From Sabellastarte sp. h YS-2021 (Eukaryota > Annelida > Polychaeta > Sabellida > Sabellidae): a stretch of DNA of 64,000 nt. Position numbers and translations under genes: made by a program. The DNA lies in assembly GCA_964017235.1 (NCBI GenBank), contig OZ024936.1, positions 45,249,028-45,313,027 on the forward strand, read 5' to 3'. Within the stretch, counting starts at the first letter, position 1. Each line of letters opens with the position of its first letter. This document shows positions 10,932-22,490 of this stretch, one piece after another. The notes below the pieces were generated by a model, which saw nothing but the letters and a program-made list of their open reading frames with translations, did not search any database and had not been told where the DNA came from.

Positions 10932-12067
10932 AGGCGGGTTGCGTGTAACCAACCCGCCTATTAGATTGATGTGTCCGACGTCCGTCTGTCCGTCTGTCCG
11001 TCTGTCTGTCTGTCCGTCTGTCCGTCCACATTTTTTGTTTCCGGATTCTAACTTTAAAACGGTTTGACCAATCAAATTCAAACTTCATAGGGAGATAGAT
11101 CACCATCATAGCTAGGTTCCTTTTGAAATTGGTGAAATTCCGTGTGTTCGTTTGTCCGTTTTTCGTCCGTTTGTCTGTCCATCCATCTGTTTGTCCACAT
11201 TTTTGTTTCCGGACTCTAACTTTAAAACGGTTTGACCAATCAAATTCAAACTTCACAGGGAGATAGATCACCATCATAGCTAGGTTCCTTTCGAAATTGG
11301 TGAAATTCCGTGTGTTCGTTTGTCCGTTTTTTGTCCGTTTGTCTGTCCATCCATCTGTTTGTCCACATTTTCGTTTCCGGACTCTAACTTTAAAACGGTT
11401 TGACCAATCAAATTCAAACTTCACAGGGAGATAGATCACCATCATAGCTAGGTTCCTTTCGAAATTGGTGAAATTCCGTCTGTTTGTTTGTCCGTTTTTC
11501 CGTCCGTTTCTTCGTTTTTGTCCGTTTTTCTGTCCATCCATCTGTCCGTCCACATTTTTGTTTCCGGACTCTAACTCGAAAACGGTTACTCCAATCTAAT
11601 TCAAACTTCACAGGGACATACATCACCATCATAGCTAGGTTCCTTTCGAAATTGGTGTAAATCCGTCCGTTCATTTGTCTTGTTTTTCTGTCCATTTGTT
11701 CGTTTTTAGGCGGGTTGCGTGTAACCAACCCGCCTATTAGATTGATGTGTCCGACGTCCGTCTGTCCGTCCACATTTTCCATTTCCGGACTCTAACTTGA
11801 AAACGGTTTGACTAATCAAATTCAAACTTGACAGGGACATAGATCAACATGATAGCTAGGTTCCTTTCGATATTGGTGAAATTCTGTCCGTTCGTTTGTC
11901 CGTTTTTCGTCCGTATGTCTGTCCATCCGTCTGTTTGTCCACATTTTCGTTTCCGGACTCTAACTCGAACACATTTACCTTAAGTGGGTAACCTAACATT
12001 TCTTTCCTTGTTCCTAAATTTAATGAGAGCAGTTGCTAACCTTGTTTCCTGCGTGCGCAACCCGCCT
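10932..12067. mobile_element. Non-autonomous element with 12-bp inverted ends and a 168-bp tandem array
   Basis: The left end AGGCGGGTTGCG (10932-10943) is the exact reverse complement of the right end CGCAACCCGCCT (12056-12067). Just inside the left end lies a palindrome, GGCGGGTTG and CAACCCGCC separated by 8 bases. The same left-end block recurs at 11,708, so a second unit is nested or duplicated inside. The interior is a tandem array anchored on CCGGACTCTAACT at 11041, 11209, 11377, 11564, 11785 and 11953. Three of the spacings are 168 bp, and the units are separated by TGTCCGT-type simple sequence. No coding capacity is evident. This resembles a MITE or satellite-carrying DNA transposon. 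A 3-bp TTT at both edges could be a target duplication but is weak. Confidence 0.65.
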
Positions 12068-12839
12068 TTTGGGGCACCTCTGACCCTCTTGTTAAAAAGA
12101 TGATATGCAGGTGTCATTGTGCCTTGGACGCACCAATTAAATAGAACAGGCTTCCACTAATCAGAATCCTGAAGTTAGCAAGAAGAACAGATCCACGCAT
12201 ATGCTGTAAATATTAAAGAAACTTGAAAAAGTGTTTTATTTGGTCACATAACAACCAAAATTCTCAGCATATTTTAACAGAGCAATTCCTGAGAAAAAGG
12301 GATCAAAAGTTGATCAATTATAAATCAAGAAAATTAGGTCAAGGAAAGTCAAGATAATATTTCTATCCAATCACATGAGCAGAACTACAACATGTTTTCC
12401 CAGAGGCTAGGATTTTAGAAGCTGTGTTTTCCAGAGGTCCGAATTTGGAGTAAAAAAGCCAGGATCAGGCAAGAGCGTTTTCATTGTCACGTGAGATATT
12501 GCCAGCAGCATATCTCCCTCTGCATGTTTGAAAAGGATGCAATCTTGTTAATGATTTCTTTCTATTTTAGGTGGCTTTTTTAGTCATAATTTGAATCAGC
12601 AATACATTGATATATTTCTTATATTAAAGTCCAAACCTGAAAACCATAATTAAAATAACAAAAATGTCAAGTAGTTTTGGCCATGTGATTGGATTTAAAT
12701 GCAGAGAAATAAAATATTTGTGTTTTGTGTTGCCACACACACACAAAAATACTCTGGTGTGACACTACCAAGGTCATACTTTTAGCTTTATATCATTAGT
12801 TCATATCATTAAAGTTAAAGTAGGTTCATACTGGGATGG
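12068..12839. other. Non-coding spacer
   Basis: AT-rich DNA with a short CA run near 12,735. No gene or clear repeat was recognised. Confidence 0.5.
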
Positions 12840-14084
12840 TACAAACTGAGGTGTGAATACTTGGTAGTGTTGGCCACAATTCTGGCAAGACTTTTCTGAA
12901 CACACTGAAGTTTGGGCAGATCCAGAGCAGAGAGACCACTGAACAGAGAGTTACAGTAATCAAGACAACTTCTGACCAGTGCATTGGCAGCCATTAGGAC
13001 AGTATCTTGTGTCAGATGTTCTCAGAGTCGCTTAAGATCCGTGACATGAGCAAAACAAGTCTTGCAGACTTTCATGACATGGCACAAGAAAGGAAATTCA
13101 GAATCCAACCAGACAACAGGGTTCCTATCTGCATTCTACCAAGTACATTGAATGGGAAGGAGTGATTAAGTTTTTCATGTTGAGACCTTGAGCCAAACAC
13201 AATGAATTCAGTCTTATCAGGATTAACTTTAGCTTATTTGTAGAGAGCCATCTCTTAACATCATCTAGGCAGTGTGACAGCTTATCAAGGGCCAGGGCAA
13301 CATTTTTATGTGTGAGATGCACATATAGTTGTGTGTCATCCGTATAGAAATGGAAACTAATACCAGGATGATTCAGTATGATTTACTCACAGGAGTAGTA
13401 TAAAGTGAAAAAAGGATTGGCCCCAGAACAGAGCCTGGAGCCACACCATACAATAACTTTTTGGCATTGGATAAAATTGACCCAATCTTAATGCACTGAA
13501 TATGGTCTGAGATGTAAGAATCCAGGACTACCCCACTGACACTAAACCAGGAGCTGAGAGAATCAAGGAGCGTATCTTGGTCAATAGGGTCGAATGCAGC
13601 CGACTGGTACAAGAGAATGAGAGCAGTAGCCTCACCTTTTAGCAAAATCCAGTTAAACAGCATTCTTAATTGAAAACAATGCAGGTTCAGTTGCGTGACC
13701 AAGTTTATAGGTGGACTGTCTGACATTGTCTAATCTGTTTAAGCTGACATGGTCATTCAGTTGAGAAACAACAGCACGTTCAACAAGTTTCGATATAAAT
13801 CCCAACCATAAAACAGGCCTGTAGTTTTTTTTTAATTCATTGGGTGATAAAGATGGCTTTTTAATCAATGGGTTACAATAGCCACGACAGTGAAAAAAAC
13901 AACAGTGAAATGAAATTACCCTGAAACAGGCCTGTAGTTTTTTTAATTTATTGGGTGGACGAGATGACTTTTTAATAAATAGGGTTACAACAGCGACAAC
14001 AATAAAAAATGACAGTGAAATAAAGTTACAATATATCTGGGCTGATAATTCCTGCCTAGTGGGCGAAAATACCCGTACTATCAA
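12840..14084 (-). pseudogene. CR1/L2-like LINE reverse transcriptase remnant
   Basis: The minus strand carries consecutive blocks of a CR1/L2-type RT. These are LWLGFISKLVERAVVSQLND (about 13,750), an LLYQSAAFDPIDQDTLLDSL block where the Asp of motif A sits in a damaged AAFD (about 13,580), and LLYGVAPGSVLGPILFSLYT (about 13,420). Then come LDDVKRWLSTNKLKL (about 13,260) and the C-terminal DSEFPFLCHVMKVCKTCFAH, MAANALVRSCLDYCNSLFSG and LPKLQCVQKSLARIVANTTK (12,850-13,120). The catalytic FADD box is not readable. The left-hand linker at 13,805-14,040 contains an approximately 120-bp internal tandem duplication. Numerous frame breaks show an old 5'-truncated copy. Confidence 0.8.
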
Positions 14085-14650
14085 TGAGCAATATAATAGA
14101 AATTAAATAAAATGGGTATTTCATCATGTGTCTCAAACAAGAGATGTAACTTGGATAAATGGTTCAGTTTTGTGTCTTAAATATGAGCACATTCAGCTGA
14201 CTAGCTGAATTTTATATAACTCATAAACTACATGCTGCAGGTAAATGACATCGTAACAGAAGAACTGTATGTTAGCCAAAAGAAATCCAGAAATGGGCAC
14301 TAAATGCTTTCAGATAAATGATTTTAGCATTGTTAAGTCGTCAATAAATTATACTAAAATAGAAAAGCTTAAATGTGCAGGCAGGTTTTTTTTGTAATGA
14401 TATATTATTTGATAAATAATTATACTTTTGGTTATTTATTTTATTTCTTTTTCCACATTGTTCTTGTCATTAGAAGTGTCATATGACATTATACTATCTC
14501 TTGATGTAGTATTATTTTGGATATTTTATGGTATATATATGTTTTATTTATTTACACAAAACATACCCTGCAAAGAGATTAAACTGTGCGTATCAAACTT
14601 ATTTGTGACTAATAATCAAAGATGATATAAACCTGTGTTCACTCAAAGGG
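14085..14650. other. Non-coding spacer
   Basis: Very AT-rich. A 65-residue hydrophobic frame at 14,428-14,625 has no recognisable similarity and is probably chance. Confidence 0.5.
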
Positions 14651-14689
14651 GGTTTTGGTCTACTACCATGAGCTGCAAAGCCATCAGAG

Positions 14690-14795
14690 ACAAGAGCAGT
14701 GCACTGAAGGGGTCACCCATCCCAGTACTAACGTAGCCCATTGCCACTTAACTTCAGTGAAAAGACAGGCACCCATCACACACTATGCAACAATT
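14690..14795 (-). repeat. 5S rRNA-like fragment (pseudogene or 5S-derived SINE)
   Basis: On the plus strand GGTCACCCATCCCAGTACTA followed by ACG and then GCCACTTAACTTCAGTG closely matches the reverse complement of the conserved 3' half of animal 5S rRNA (the region ending in the TACTTGGATGGG helix). Similarity fades on both sides, so it is not an intact 5S gene. A decayed 5S pseudogene or the head of a 5S-derived SINE (SINE3 type) are the two options. I base this on remembered 5S consensus features. Confidence 0.55.
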
Positions 14796-14799
14796 TATG

Positions 14800-16203
14800 A
14801 AAGTTTGGAGACAAAAAAACAAGAAACAACAAAAGTTATCTCTACAAGCGTGAGCCTCGCTAGAGCTTGTGCAAAGCAATCCTATAGAAGCTGATCCAGT
14901 GGTATAAGCATGAGGAGGGTCATAGAAAGCTAAGCCATTTGGCATCTGTAACTTATTGTGTATCCGTAGATGTACCAGAAGTGGAGGTCAATACCATAAA
15001 ATAAATAAACTAGTGTAAATTAATGGCAAATTTTCATTATTATTGTTGTTGGCTGAGAGTATGAAGTTTAAAGAGATTAAGAGCTATAAAAATTGAATTG
15101 GAATTATCAGAAAGGCGGGCTTTCTCACAGGATTAATTTGAGTCAGCTATATCCGAATAAGAAATATATATTTACAAGTTTGTACTTGAGGATCCAGAAT
15201 TCAGTGTGACCTAGAGAACACAGTTTAAAATGAAGTGTTCATCGGTGTTTTACTTTTCCACCCACTAGTTAAATACTATTATTGTTTAGTCAACTAGTGG
15301 GAGATGAAGTCATAGACAATGAAGACTATTTATCAACGTATTTGGATGTATTGAACAAACAATGAGTAGCGATTAATAACAGTGACAATAATACAAAGTT
15401 CTATTAAATTACTATATGTACGGTTCCCTAACATCCGTCTCTTGATCGCTATTAGATTTGCAGCAAGCAAAGTTCAACAAACAACCATCTAAAATCTGTT
15501 GGTTGTAATTAACATTGAAACTTACAACTTGTTACTGCTAATTAACAAACCAACTATGTCATATTGCAAAACTATGTATACATATTTATCTACAGGATTT
15601 TATATAACACCTGGAAATATTTGAAAAAATTAAAATGAATGCTGTGAACACACAGGGGCGTTGGGTATGGCTTAATCTGTATTTTAAAATATACTGCACT
15701 GTGTGAAATGTTCACCACCATAGGGGAGTTCACCATGTCCACTCGTGTCTAATTTGTCTTAGGTTGTTTTACATTGGAGCTGTTATCCTTTTATCAGAAC
15801 CACATTTAAGTAAATACCCCTCTCTAATTTTGATATTCTATGCACCATTTATATGACCATTCTCTCCATTATTTTTAAAAGGTTGATTTTTCTCTGGGTC
15901 ATTTTATGTGCAGTATTAATCGCAGTGTAAGATCTAAAAACTGTGAGTTCCATTGCTCGAACTGGAATCTCATTCAGGAAGATGTAAAAAAACAGAGAAT
16001 TGTGTGGTTTTGTTCCTGACACCCAGATATGCCATGACAAAAAATACATTCTGAAAAAACTTTCATGTGACACTATTTTTTATGATTGTACCTCTCCCAC
16101 CAATATAAAATGTGGTAGCAACATTCAATTTATCACAATAACGAATCACTGAAATATTTTACACTGCAAAAATAATATTTCTATTCCTTCATTTAAAAAT
16201 CGG
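14800..16203. other. Intergenic and 3'-flanking DNA of the sulfotransferase gene
   Basis: No coding region is recognised. The stretch just left of 16,204 should contain the 3' UTR of the minus-strand sulfotransferase gene. Short frames at 15,849-16,073 and similar are not supported by any motif. Confidence 0.5.
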
Positions 16204-17429
16204 TTAATTGTAAAGCAAATATAAATCACACTGAAGTAACTTCTGTAAGTTAGACAAAGGGAAATGAAGGTTTTTATAATGAAACATATCTGTGCTGTTC
16301 GCATCCCTCCCAATGCAAAACTGTTCACCTGGTCTAATATTTGGTACTTTTTGTAAACATGATATAGGATAGTTTATTGCTAGTCTTGCCTTTTTGAAAT
16401 CTAACTCACACAATGATAATGCCACACACTCTTTTGCAGAGATTGTAAATGATTTAAAAATGTTTTGACCATTAATAAATTTGGTCTTACCCAAAATTGT
16501 CTGTATGATTGAATATGTGCTTGGCACTTTTTTGCTCAACAGATTGTATATTATCCAACAAAATCTAGTAACTCTGGCTTTCATCTTTTGATACAACATC
16601 AATTTCTTTTGAAATCCCTCACCTGCCTGTCTCACTTTTTGTCGATGTAACTGCAGAAAATATTCATACAGTGCATAGTCTAAATGTGAAATATTCTTGT
16701 GTAATTCATAGACACTGCCATACATTTCGGGAGTTCTATCTTTTCCCCTGAATGAAGCATTTTTATGGGAAATGTATATTATGTCTTTTATATCCCAACA
16801 CAAGTCTTCTTTCAGTAGCAATAAACTTTCATCATAGTACTCTGCAATTATTGTGTGAAAAAAGCCAGCAAGGTGCTCGAGGCAATGTCTGAAATATGTA
16901 TGATTCAACAATGCCTCTTGAGTGTTGAAGTTAAAGTAAGAAAACATAGCATTTTGGAACCTCTCCCTCATCTTGAATTTTTCTGTTTTAGCGTTGATAT
17001 TTAAACTTTCAATAAATTTCTGTTGTGCTTCTTGAAATCTTATTTTCATATGGCGAAAATAAAAGAATGACCTGTACTGATAAAATGGTTGCCTAAGTGT
17101 TGCAACGTAAACAGAATCAGGTTGCATCACCTGCCTCAATATGGTTTCATTAAAGATGCCATGCCCTATTTGTACATCAAATTTAGATGTTGTGTTGTGT
17201 TTAGTTTGAGTTGATCCCTGAATTAATTCATTTGGGTGAGGATAGTTTCCATTTAGTGCATACACTGTAAGGTTATATTTCACAACCATCATATTCAGTA
17301 TTCCGGCAAAAGTTGAGCTTCCTGTTTTGGGGATTTTATTGTAAACTACATGTCGATTGGGCTTACATACAGTTGTCTTGATCTGGTGCTGCTGATTTTC
17401 CTTTGGATGCTTTGAGAAAAATCTTGGCT
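16204..17429 (-). CDS. Galactose 3-O-sulfotransferase-type gene 1, terminal exon
   Basis: This exon encodes about 408 residues of a Golgi PAPS-dependent sulfotransferase of the Gal3ST family (Pfam Gal-3-O_sulfotr). These enzymes transfer sulfate from PAPS to galactose on glycolipids or glycans. The 5'-phosphosulfate loop reads NKIPKTGSSTF near the start. The 3'-phosphate region DSVYVATLRQPFYQYRSFF lies about 70 residues later, and the family signature EYYDESLLLLKEDLCWD is near the middle. The length suits the catalytic domain of vertebrate Gal3STs. I place the exon start at 17,429, directly after a polypyrimidine tract and AG at 17,431-17,430. The longer open frame to 17,442 merely reads through that acceptor and starts with GTG. 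The exon begins with two bases of a codon, which fits the donor of the exon at 17,822. The frame is intact to its stop. Exact substrate cannot be told. Confidence 0.85.
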
Positions 17430-17821
17430 CTAAAAAAGACACAAGACTGAATTACTGAAAAATATACATATCACATTTTTAAAAGAACAATAACTGCAGA
17501 GTTTTAAAAGTATTTGACAAAATAATTGAACCTGATCATACACGACTAAAGCCCTGCTAGGTTAAATGCTATGTCAGATGAAATCTTGAAGTTAATATTT
17601 AACTGAAAACGTAACTTTCATCTGTTAACATTCTTTGAGCTATTTAACAATGACACACAAGTATTGTTCAATGGATAAACAAATTAGAACATAAAAATCT
17701 ATTTGTAAAAAATAAGCAAGGTTTACACTTACTTAAAAAATGAAAGAAGAATAGTAAATGTTTAGTTTCAGTTACATTTTCTTATCAATTACAATTCCAT
17801 ATTGGTGTAGTCAATACATAC
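17430..17821 (-). other. Intron of sulfotransferase gene 1
   Basis: About 392 bp between the phase-1 donor (G then GTATGT, read on the minus strand at 17,822-17,816) and the acceptor TCTTTTTTAG ending at 17,430. Joining the two exons keeps the reading frame and creates a Glu codon at the junction. Confidence 0.7.
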
Positions 17822-17891
17822 CAATCATGTTGTGCTTTCCAAATAAGAAATGGTTCGATAGAAATGCATAAATTAGGCAGCTAAATGTAAT
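17822..17891 (-). CDS. Sulfotransferase gene 1, membrane-anchor exon
   Basis: A 70-nt exon bounded by the acceptor TTGTTTTATTTCAG (just above 17,891) and the donor GTATGT (17,821 downward). It encodes ITFSCLIYAFLSNHFLFGKH followed by NMI, a hydrophobic segment suitable as the type II signal anchor that Golgi sulfotransferases carry at the N-terminus. It ends one base into a codon, which exactly complements the two bases that open the next exon. The initiating exon further upstream was not found. The exon call is inference from splice sites, phase and hydrophobicity. Confidence 0.65.
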
Positions 17892-20099
17892 CTGAAATAA
17901 AACAAGATCAGTTGACAAACAAATTGATTGTATTGCATTTGCTTTACAAATAAACTGATACATTGTGTCACCCAACTTGTGGTTATCATTACATTGATAC
18001 ATTTTCACAAATACTTAAATTTAATATTACATTGAACACAGTACATAGTTTATTTTGTGGTAGGTAGCTGAGTCAGTAGGAGATGACTGTGCATACTGAT
18101 TAGACCAGATTGTGAATCCACTTCATGAATTTTATCTTATTGCCATATTTTTTGTTATAGTCTGAGCCTGCCCAATAAAGACATTCGGAATTTTACAAAA
18201 TGGTCCAACCCATGTAGTTTACCCCAGGTTATGTCAAATGTCAGATATATTGTACTGTTAACTTTAACTTTCTTTGGATTTGATTATAGCACAAAGTTGT
18301 CTTGATATCTTTATATAATACATTATTTCAAGTCCCAGCTAAATAATGTTAACTTACTAGATATGCTATTTATGTTTTGGAAATTTTCATTGATCTTGCC
18401 TTTGTCCTATTTTACTGGATTTTCTCCTGTTTAGCATGAGATTTTGAAGAAAACACATTATAACTTATGTATTGCATAAGATATCAATTGTTGCAAAAAA
18501 TGGTATGTAGCTTGTGAAGCCTAAAGCCATATCAATGCAAGAAACATGACAGTTCGAATCCAAATGGTAGATTGAGCACAATAGTCACTAAATTGTTTCA
18601 GCCTGTCACAAGTAGCATTGGTAAATAATAAACAAGTGAAACAGGCAACGTCCACTCAGAGTCCCAGGCAGTACAAATGTAATTGTGATGTTTTCACCCA
18701 TAACATGGAGTATTTTTGTTTCAAGGGGAACTGCATTGCATGCTGTACCAAAGTTAAATGACATACCAAGAAAGGTCTAGGTCAAAGGTCAGGAGATATC
18801 AGATTTACTGATAATGCCAAATAAGAATTATTTAAACAACCTCTAAGATTAAAATGCAGTGCGCCCTTAGTGGGTAGTGTGTATTGAGGCTTCAATGTTA
18901 CCTGAAACTATATAGATTCCCCTTATTCTACAATGTGATTTCATAACTTATACCCAATAGTGGAAATCTTACATGCATTAATACCATAGACGTACATGAA
19001 TATGTATTGACTTTTGTGCCATCATAGTTTAATAACTTTCATCAGAGATATTTGTTTTTGTATGAAAATGCCACAAAATCATCTTACTTATATGGGAAGG
19101 TCATATTTCAATGGAACTAGAAGGCCAAGACACATAACCGATTCTTTTAAAGAAATCACATGACTGGAGGTCAGTGGTTATTTTGTATGTGGCCATGACA
19201 ACTGTAATTTAAATTTAGATTATCAGCAATGTTGTAAAAGTTCAAGTAGCTTCCATAAGACAGTTTAATTCAGCAATTTAAATAAAATAGAAGTAACATA
19301 ACATACATCTGTGCAGATGGCTTCTGTTCACTTGAGGGCATCTTTGAGATGCGTCATGATTACAGATACATCACTCCTGTTTTTGGAAAGTTTAACAGTT
19401 GGTGCAGGGTGCAATTTGCTAGGAATATTGTGACAGCAATGTTGCCAATATATATATATATATATATGATGAATAGGTAGGTAAATAACTATAAAACTAT
19501 AGATGTGTTTTTGAAATGCACAGCAAAAGTGTTAAATCACAAGCAGGAAATTGTCCCACTGGCGTTTAGGTAATAGGTATTTATTTCAATCTGGATGGCT
19601 ATGGCAACAAAATTTTAAAAATTGTAGTTGATTCTTTTGTTACTTTAGATTCCAGTCAGGAAGGTCGAGGTGATAAATACCAGTTCATATGACTTATGCT
19701 AAAAAAGGAAAAATTGCAAAAATGCAACAGTTTTAACTTTACCATGTGGGACTGGAATGTTTTCTATGATAATACTTTGTTGCTAAGTTTTCTTATCTTG
19801 CTGCTTCTTATTGTTGTAGTGATTAAATTAGAGATTGTAACAAAATATATTATGAAACTTCTAGTTATAATTTAAATATTCTTCTCTTCTTTGTATCTTT
19901 TCATCTTTGTTCGGTGTCCTGTTAGGGGCACAGCCACATAAGCTGACATCTACCTCACGATTTCATTTACTTCCTTTCTATCTGAAACTTGAGCATTCAA
20001 ATTTAGTCTTGTGTCATTAGTTGGACCTTTTTAATGAATAAGGTCATTTTCAAACATTGACATCGAATGACACACGTGACTGAGTTGGCCTGGTTTACA
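17892..20099. other. Intergenic DNA upstream of sulfotransferase gene 1
   Basis: AT-rich, with a short (TA)n run at about 19,449-19,467. The first exon and promoter of the sulfotransferase gene probably lie here, but I cannot point to them. No other gene is recognised. Confidence 0.5.
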
Positions 20100-20655
20100 T
20101 GTCAAAGCGAATTGCAGTACTCTTGGCTTTGATCCCCCCAAAGGTTTTGGATACTTGGTTCAGGGGAAAGAAGAACCTAAATTTGTTCAGCTGATTTTAG
20201 CTTTGGCTTTCCCCCTGTGGGTCTGGGGAAGTAGAATAGGCTCAACGTGTCCCCCTGCGTGTGGTAAGAGGCGACTAAATGAAGGAAATATGCATATCAC
20301 AACACAAAGCTTATCTAGTTTGGACAGAATGAATTTTTATTTTGTTTTTGTTTTGTTTGTATATTTACTTGTTTTAAGAATTGTATTCTGTTTATGGTTT
20401 GTTTTCGTTTTTTTATCGTTTTTGTTTCTGCACAGTTTGTTGTTTGTTCTAGTCAATTTTTTTTAATCTTATTTTGTCATTCTTTTTATCCATTGATTCT
20501 ATTTAAATATGTATTTGTGTTTTAATCTGTATAGATTCTAGTCAGGAGTTTTTTGTATATTTTTCATGTTGTATATATTGTTTAATTGAGTATTTACTGG
20601 TTTTATGGGTGCAGAATAACACCAAGGTGTTCTTGCACCTTAATTTTTAACTAAC
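20100..20655 (+). repeat. I-like LINE 3' end (5'-truncated) with terminal hairpin
   Basis: The end of this segment, at 20,608-20,639, is a nested hairpin: outer GGTGC/GCACC and inner AACACC/GGTGTT. The same hairpin closes the I-like LINE at 36,500-36,531. The T-rich 3' UTR before it (about 20,340-20,600) is like the one preceding the second copy. The left part, with GGCTTTCCCCCTGTGGGTCT and GTGGTAAGAGGCGACTAAA, may be another piece of the same family or a separate repeat. No RT is present. The 103-residue frame here is low-complexity Phe/Val/Leu sequence and not a gene. Confidence 0.55.
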
Positions 20656-21335
20656 CTAACCTTAAGTTATTTGTAAATAATCTTTAGTGTTGTGCACTTT
20701 AATTGAAAACTTACTTAAACTAAAGTTAATGCTGGTTGATGGTGAATCTGAATGGTAATCCATTATATCTGTACACTACTGCAAAACATGTTGGAAACAA
20801 AACCAATAAGGTTCCACAAACAAATAAGTTAAATGAAATGATGCATGAAATGTTATATGATAAGAGAGCTTGTGCCTGTCATACCAAATTTTCAACACCA
20901 ATACACACGCTATATAGCTAATGTATTCGTATTATTGTAAAAATTAAACAAATAGTTAACTTTGTGAATGAAATAACATACCAAAGGCGGTAAGATGTAT
21001 TTTTTATCCATTCTATCGAGAAAATTATGTTTCTTTACAGATATTGAACACAATCACTTTCAGAACCTTATTTAAACACTCAACCGATCAGTTTACAATG
21101 ATATTCTAAATCAGTCCAAGAGTGTTCTTATGTTATTTATTTGTAGTCTCCCAACTAAAATCATTATCATTCATTATGTTTAATAGCCATGCATACTGTA
21201 GGTCATCAGCCAGTCTATATCACACAATAGATATAAGCATTGAAGTCATTGAGTTTTTGATTGATTGATCACAACAGTATTCAATAAAGTGAATCAAATG
21301 AAATGTATTGATTTTTATTTTATTATATTTATGGA
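20656..21335. other. Intergenic DNA
   Basis: AT-rich sequence with no recognised gene. A 61-residue frame at 20,736-20,921 has no motif. Confidence 0.5.
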
Positions 21336-21349
21336 TCAGAATTTAAATA

Positions 21350-21510
21350 CCAAACCTGACCTCATGTGGGAAAGCTGGTAGTTGCTTACCACTGGTCAGT
21401 AGTTTCCAGAGTCTTGACCAACTGTATGTACTGGTTTCCTCGGCCCTTGAAACTACCCGCCACAATAAAGTTGATAAGGTACTAGGCATGATGTAAAACT
21501 CTAAATAAAC
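21350..21510 (+). repeat. SINE family S, 5'-truncated copy
   Basis: Shares the body of the SINE at 29.2 kb (GTGGGAAAGCTGGTAGTTGC, then TGTATGTACTGGTTTCCTC and AACTACCCG) and ends in GATGTAAAACTCTAAATAAA. The tRNA-like head with the pol III boxes is missing. Confidence 0.8.
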
Positions 21511-21514
21511 AAGA

Positions 21515-21890
21515 CTCTCCTCAAAAATACACGTAGAAGTGGAGGAGGTTTGGAGCACAATTGTGCCACAAGAAGACTCTCCTCAAAATTACAAACATTA
21601 TTGGAGGATGTTTGAAGCACAATCATGGCATGACATTTAGATTTATTTGTTGTTTTAAGTCACGTTCAACAGCCAGGGTCATATTGCAATGGGTAGTCTA
21701 CAGGTGGAGGAAACCAGTGCATACTGCACTGTAAACCACCGGGCATCGGCAAGTAACTACCAACATTCCAACATGAAGCGCCCAGCCTGAGATTCGAACC
21801 GGCAGCCTCAGAGGTTGGAGGCAAGAACTCTAACCGCTACACCACCGAGCCCCCCTTATGGCATAAGAAGACTCTCCTCAAAAATACAAG
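21515..21890. repeat. Short tandem units interrupted by a SINE
   Basis: The block AAGACTCTCCTCAAAAATAC recurs near 21,512, 21,574 (AAAATTAC variant) and 21,869. Between the first two is a GGAG-rich stretch with AGCACAAT. The array is split by the minus-strand SINE at 21,632-21,857. Confidence 0.6.
21632..21857 (-). repeat. SINE family S, minus strand, nearly complete
   Basis: Reverse-oriented copy. The tRNA-like head is at the right end (GAACCGGCAGCCTCAGAGG and GGGGGGCTCGGTGGTGTAG on the minus strand) and the body matches the copies at 5.1 and 29.2 kb. ATGGCAT flanks it at 21,625-21,631 and 21,858-21,864 as a probable 7-bp target duplication. Confidence 0.8.
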
Positions 21891-22173
21891 TACTGTATAG
21901 GTAGAAATTTATAGTAGGCATTAATTGTAGCTAGTTTATCAAATTTGCTTGGATAGTAAAAATTAATACATTGTGAAATTTTAAATCTGTATTAATTTTT
22001 TAAGTAGAAACTAACCATTAGTAAAAAATAATTGTAAAGTGAATATTTAAAAAAAAACGGAAATTAGTAGAGTTTTCTTCTGGTCTAAATAGGACAGAAC
22101 TGTATATTAGTTGGCAGTAGTGTGCAGTTGGAGTGGCTCATCTTCAGTTGACATGTAATGGTCAGAAATTGTA

Positions 22174-22406
22174 CTGCAAAATTTCAACAAAATGAGTACA
22201 TTGCCAAATTCTTGATGGATACAGGTACTACTACTATTGTCGAGGCCAACCAGTATGACAAACTGTGTGCGGTGGGTAAATCCTTGTTTGATAAAGAACT
22301 TTGGGACAGTACTACTTGGTGTGGGGAAAATAGAATGGGAAAGGCCTTGATGCGTCTTCAAAAAAAACTAAAAAACATGACTGAACAGGGAATATCTCCA
22401 TTTTAA
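22174..22406 (+). CDS. NADAR-domain protein, terminal exon
   Basis: The frame reads CTAKFQQNEYIAKFLMDTG, TTTIVEANQYDKLCAVGKSL and WDSTTWCGENRMGKALMRLQ, then stops. This is the C-terminal third of the NADAR fold (YbiA/DUF1768). Family members usually show a TG...LVEAS.YD..WG.G block and a W.G.N.LG.ALM block. NADAR proteins are N-glycosidases acting on ADP-ribose-related or riboflavin-pathway substrates. I place the exon start after ATGGTCAG (acceptor AG at about 22,172-22,173). The in-frame ATG at 22,158 would lie in the intron. The earlier part of the domain was not found upstream, so this is either the last exon of a gene with distant exons or an isolated fragment. The frame is intact. Confidence 0.75.
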
Positions 22407-22490
22407 ATATAAATGCTAGACTCTTTCAACATAATTGATATGTAATGTGACACTTATAATTTAAATAATAGCTTTAATTTCATATTTCTT
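22407..22490. other. 3' flank of NADAR exon
   Basis: Short AT-rich stretch between the NADAR stop codon and the tandem repeats. Confidence 0.4.

Noticed and set aside
10930-11782. Long minus-strand open frames of 122-207 codons
   Set aside because: They translate the 168-bp tandem array and TGTCCGT-type simple repeats (Gln/Thr/Asp/Gly-rich). The periodic protein is a consequence of the DNA repeat, not a gene.
20155-20466. 103-codon hydrophobic frame
   Set aside because: Its C-terminal part is T-rich 3' UTR sequence of a LINE and there is no similarity or start context.
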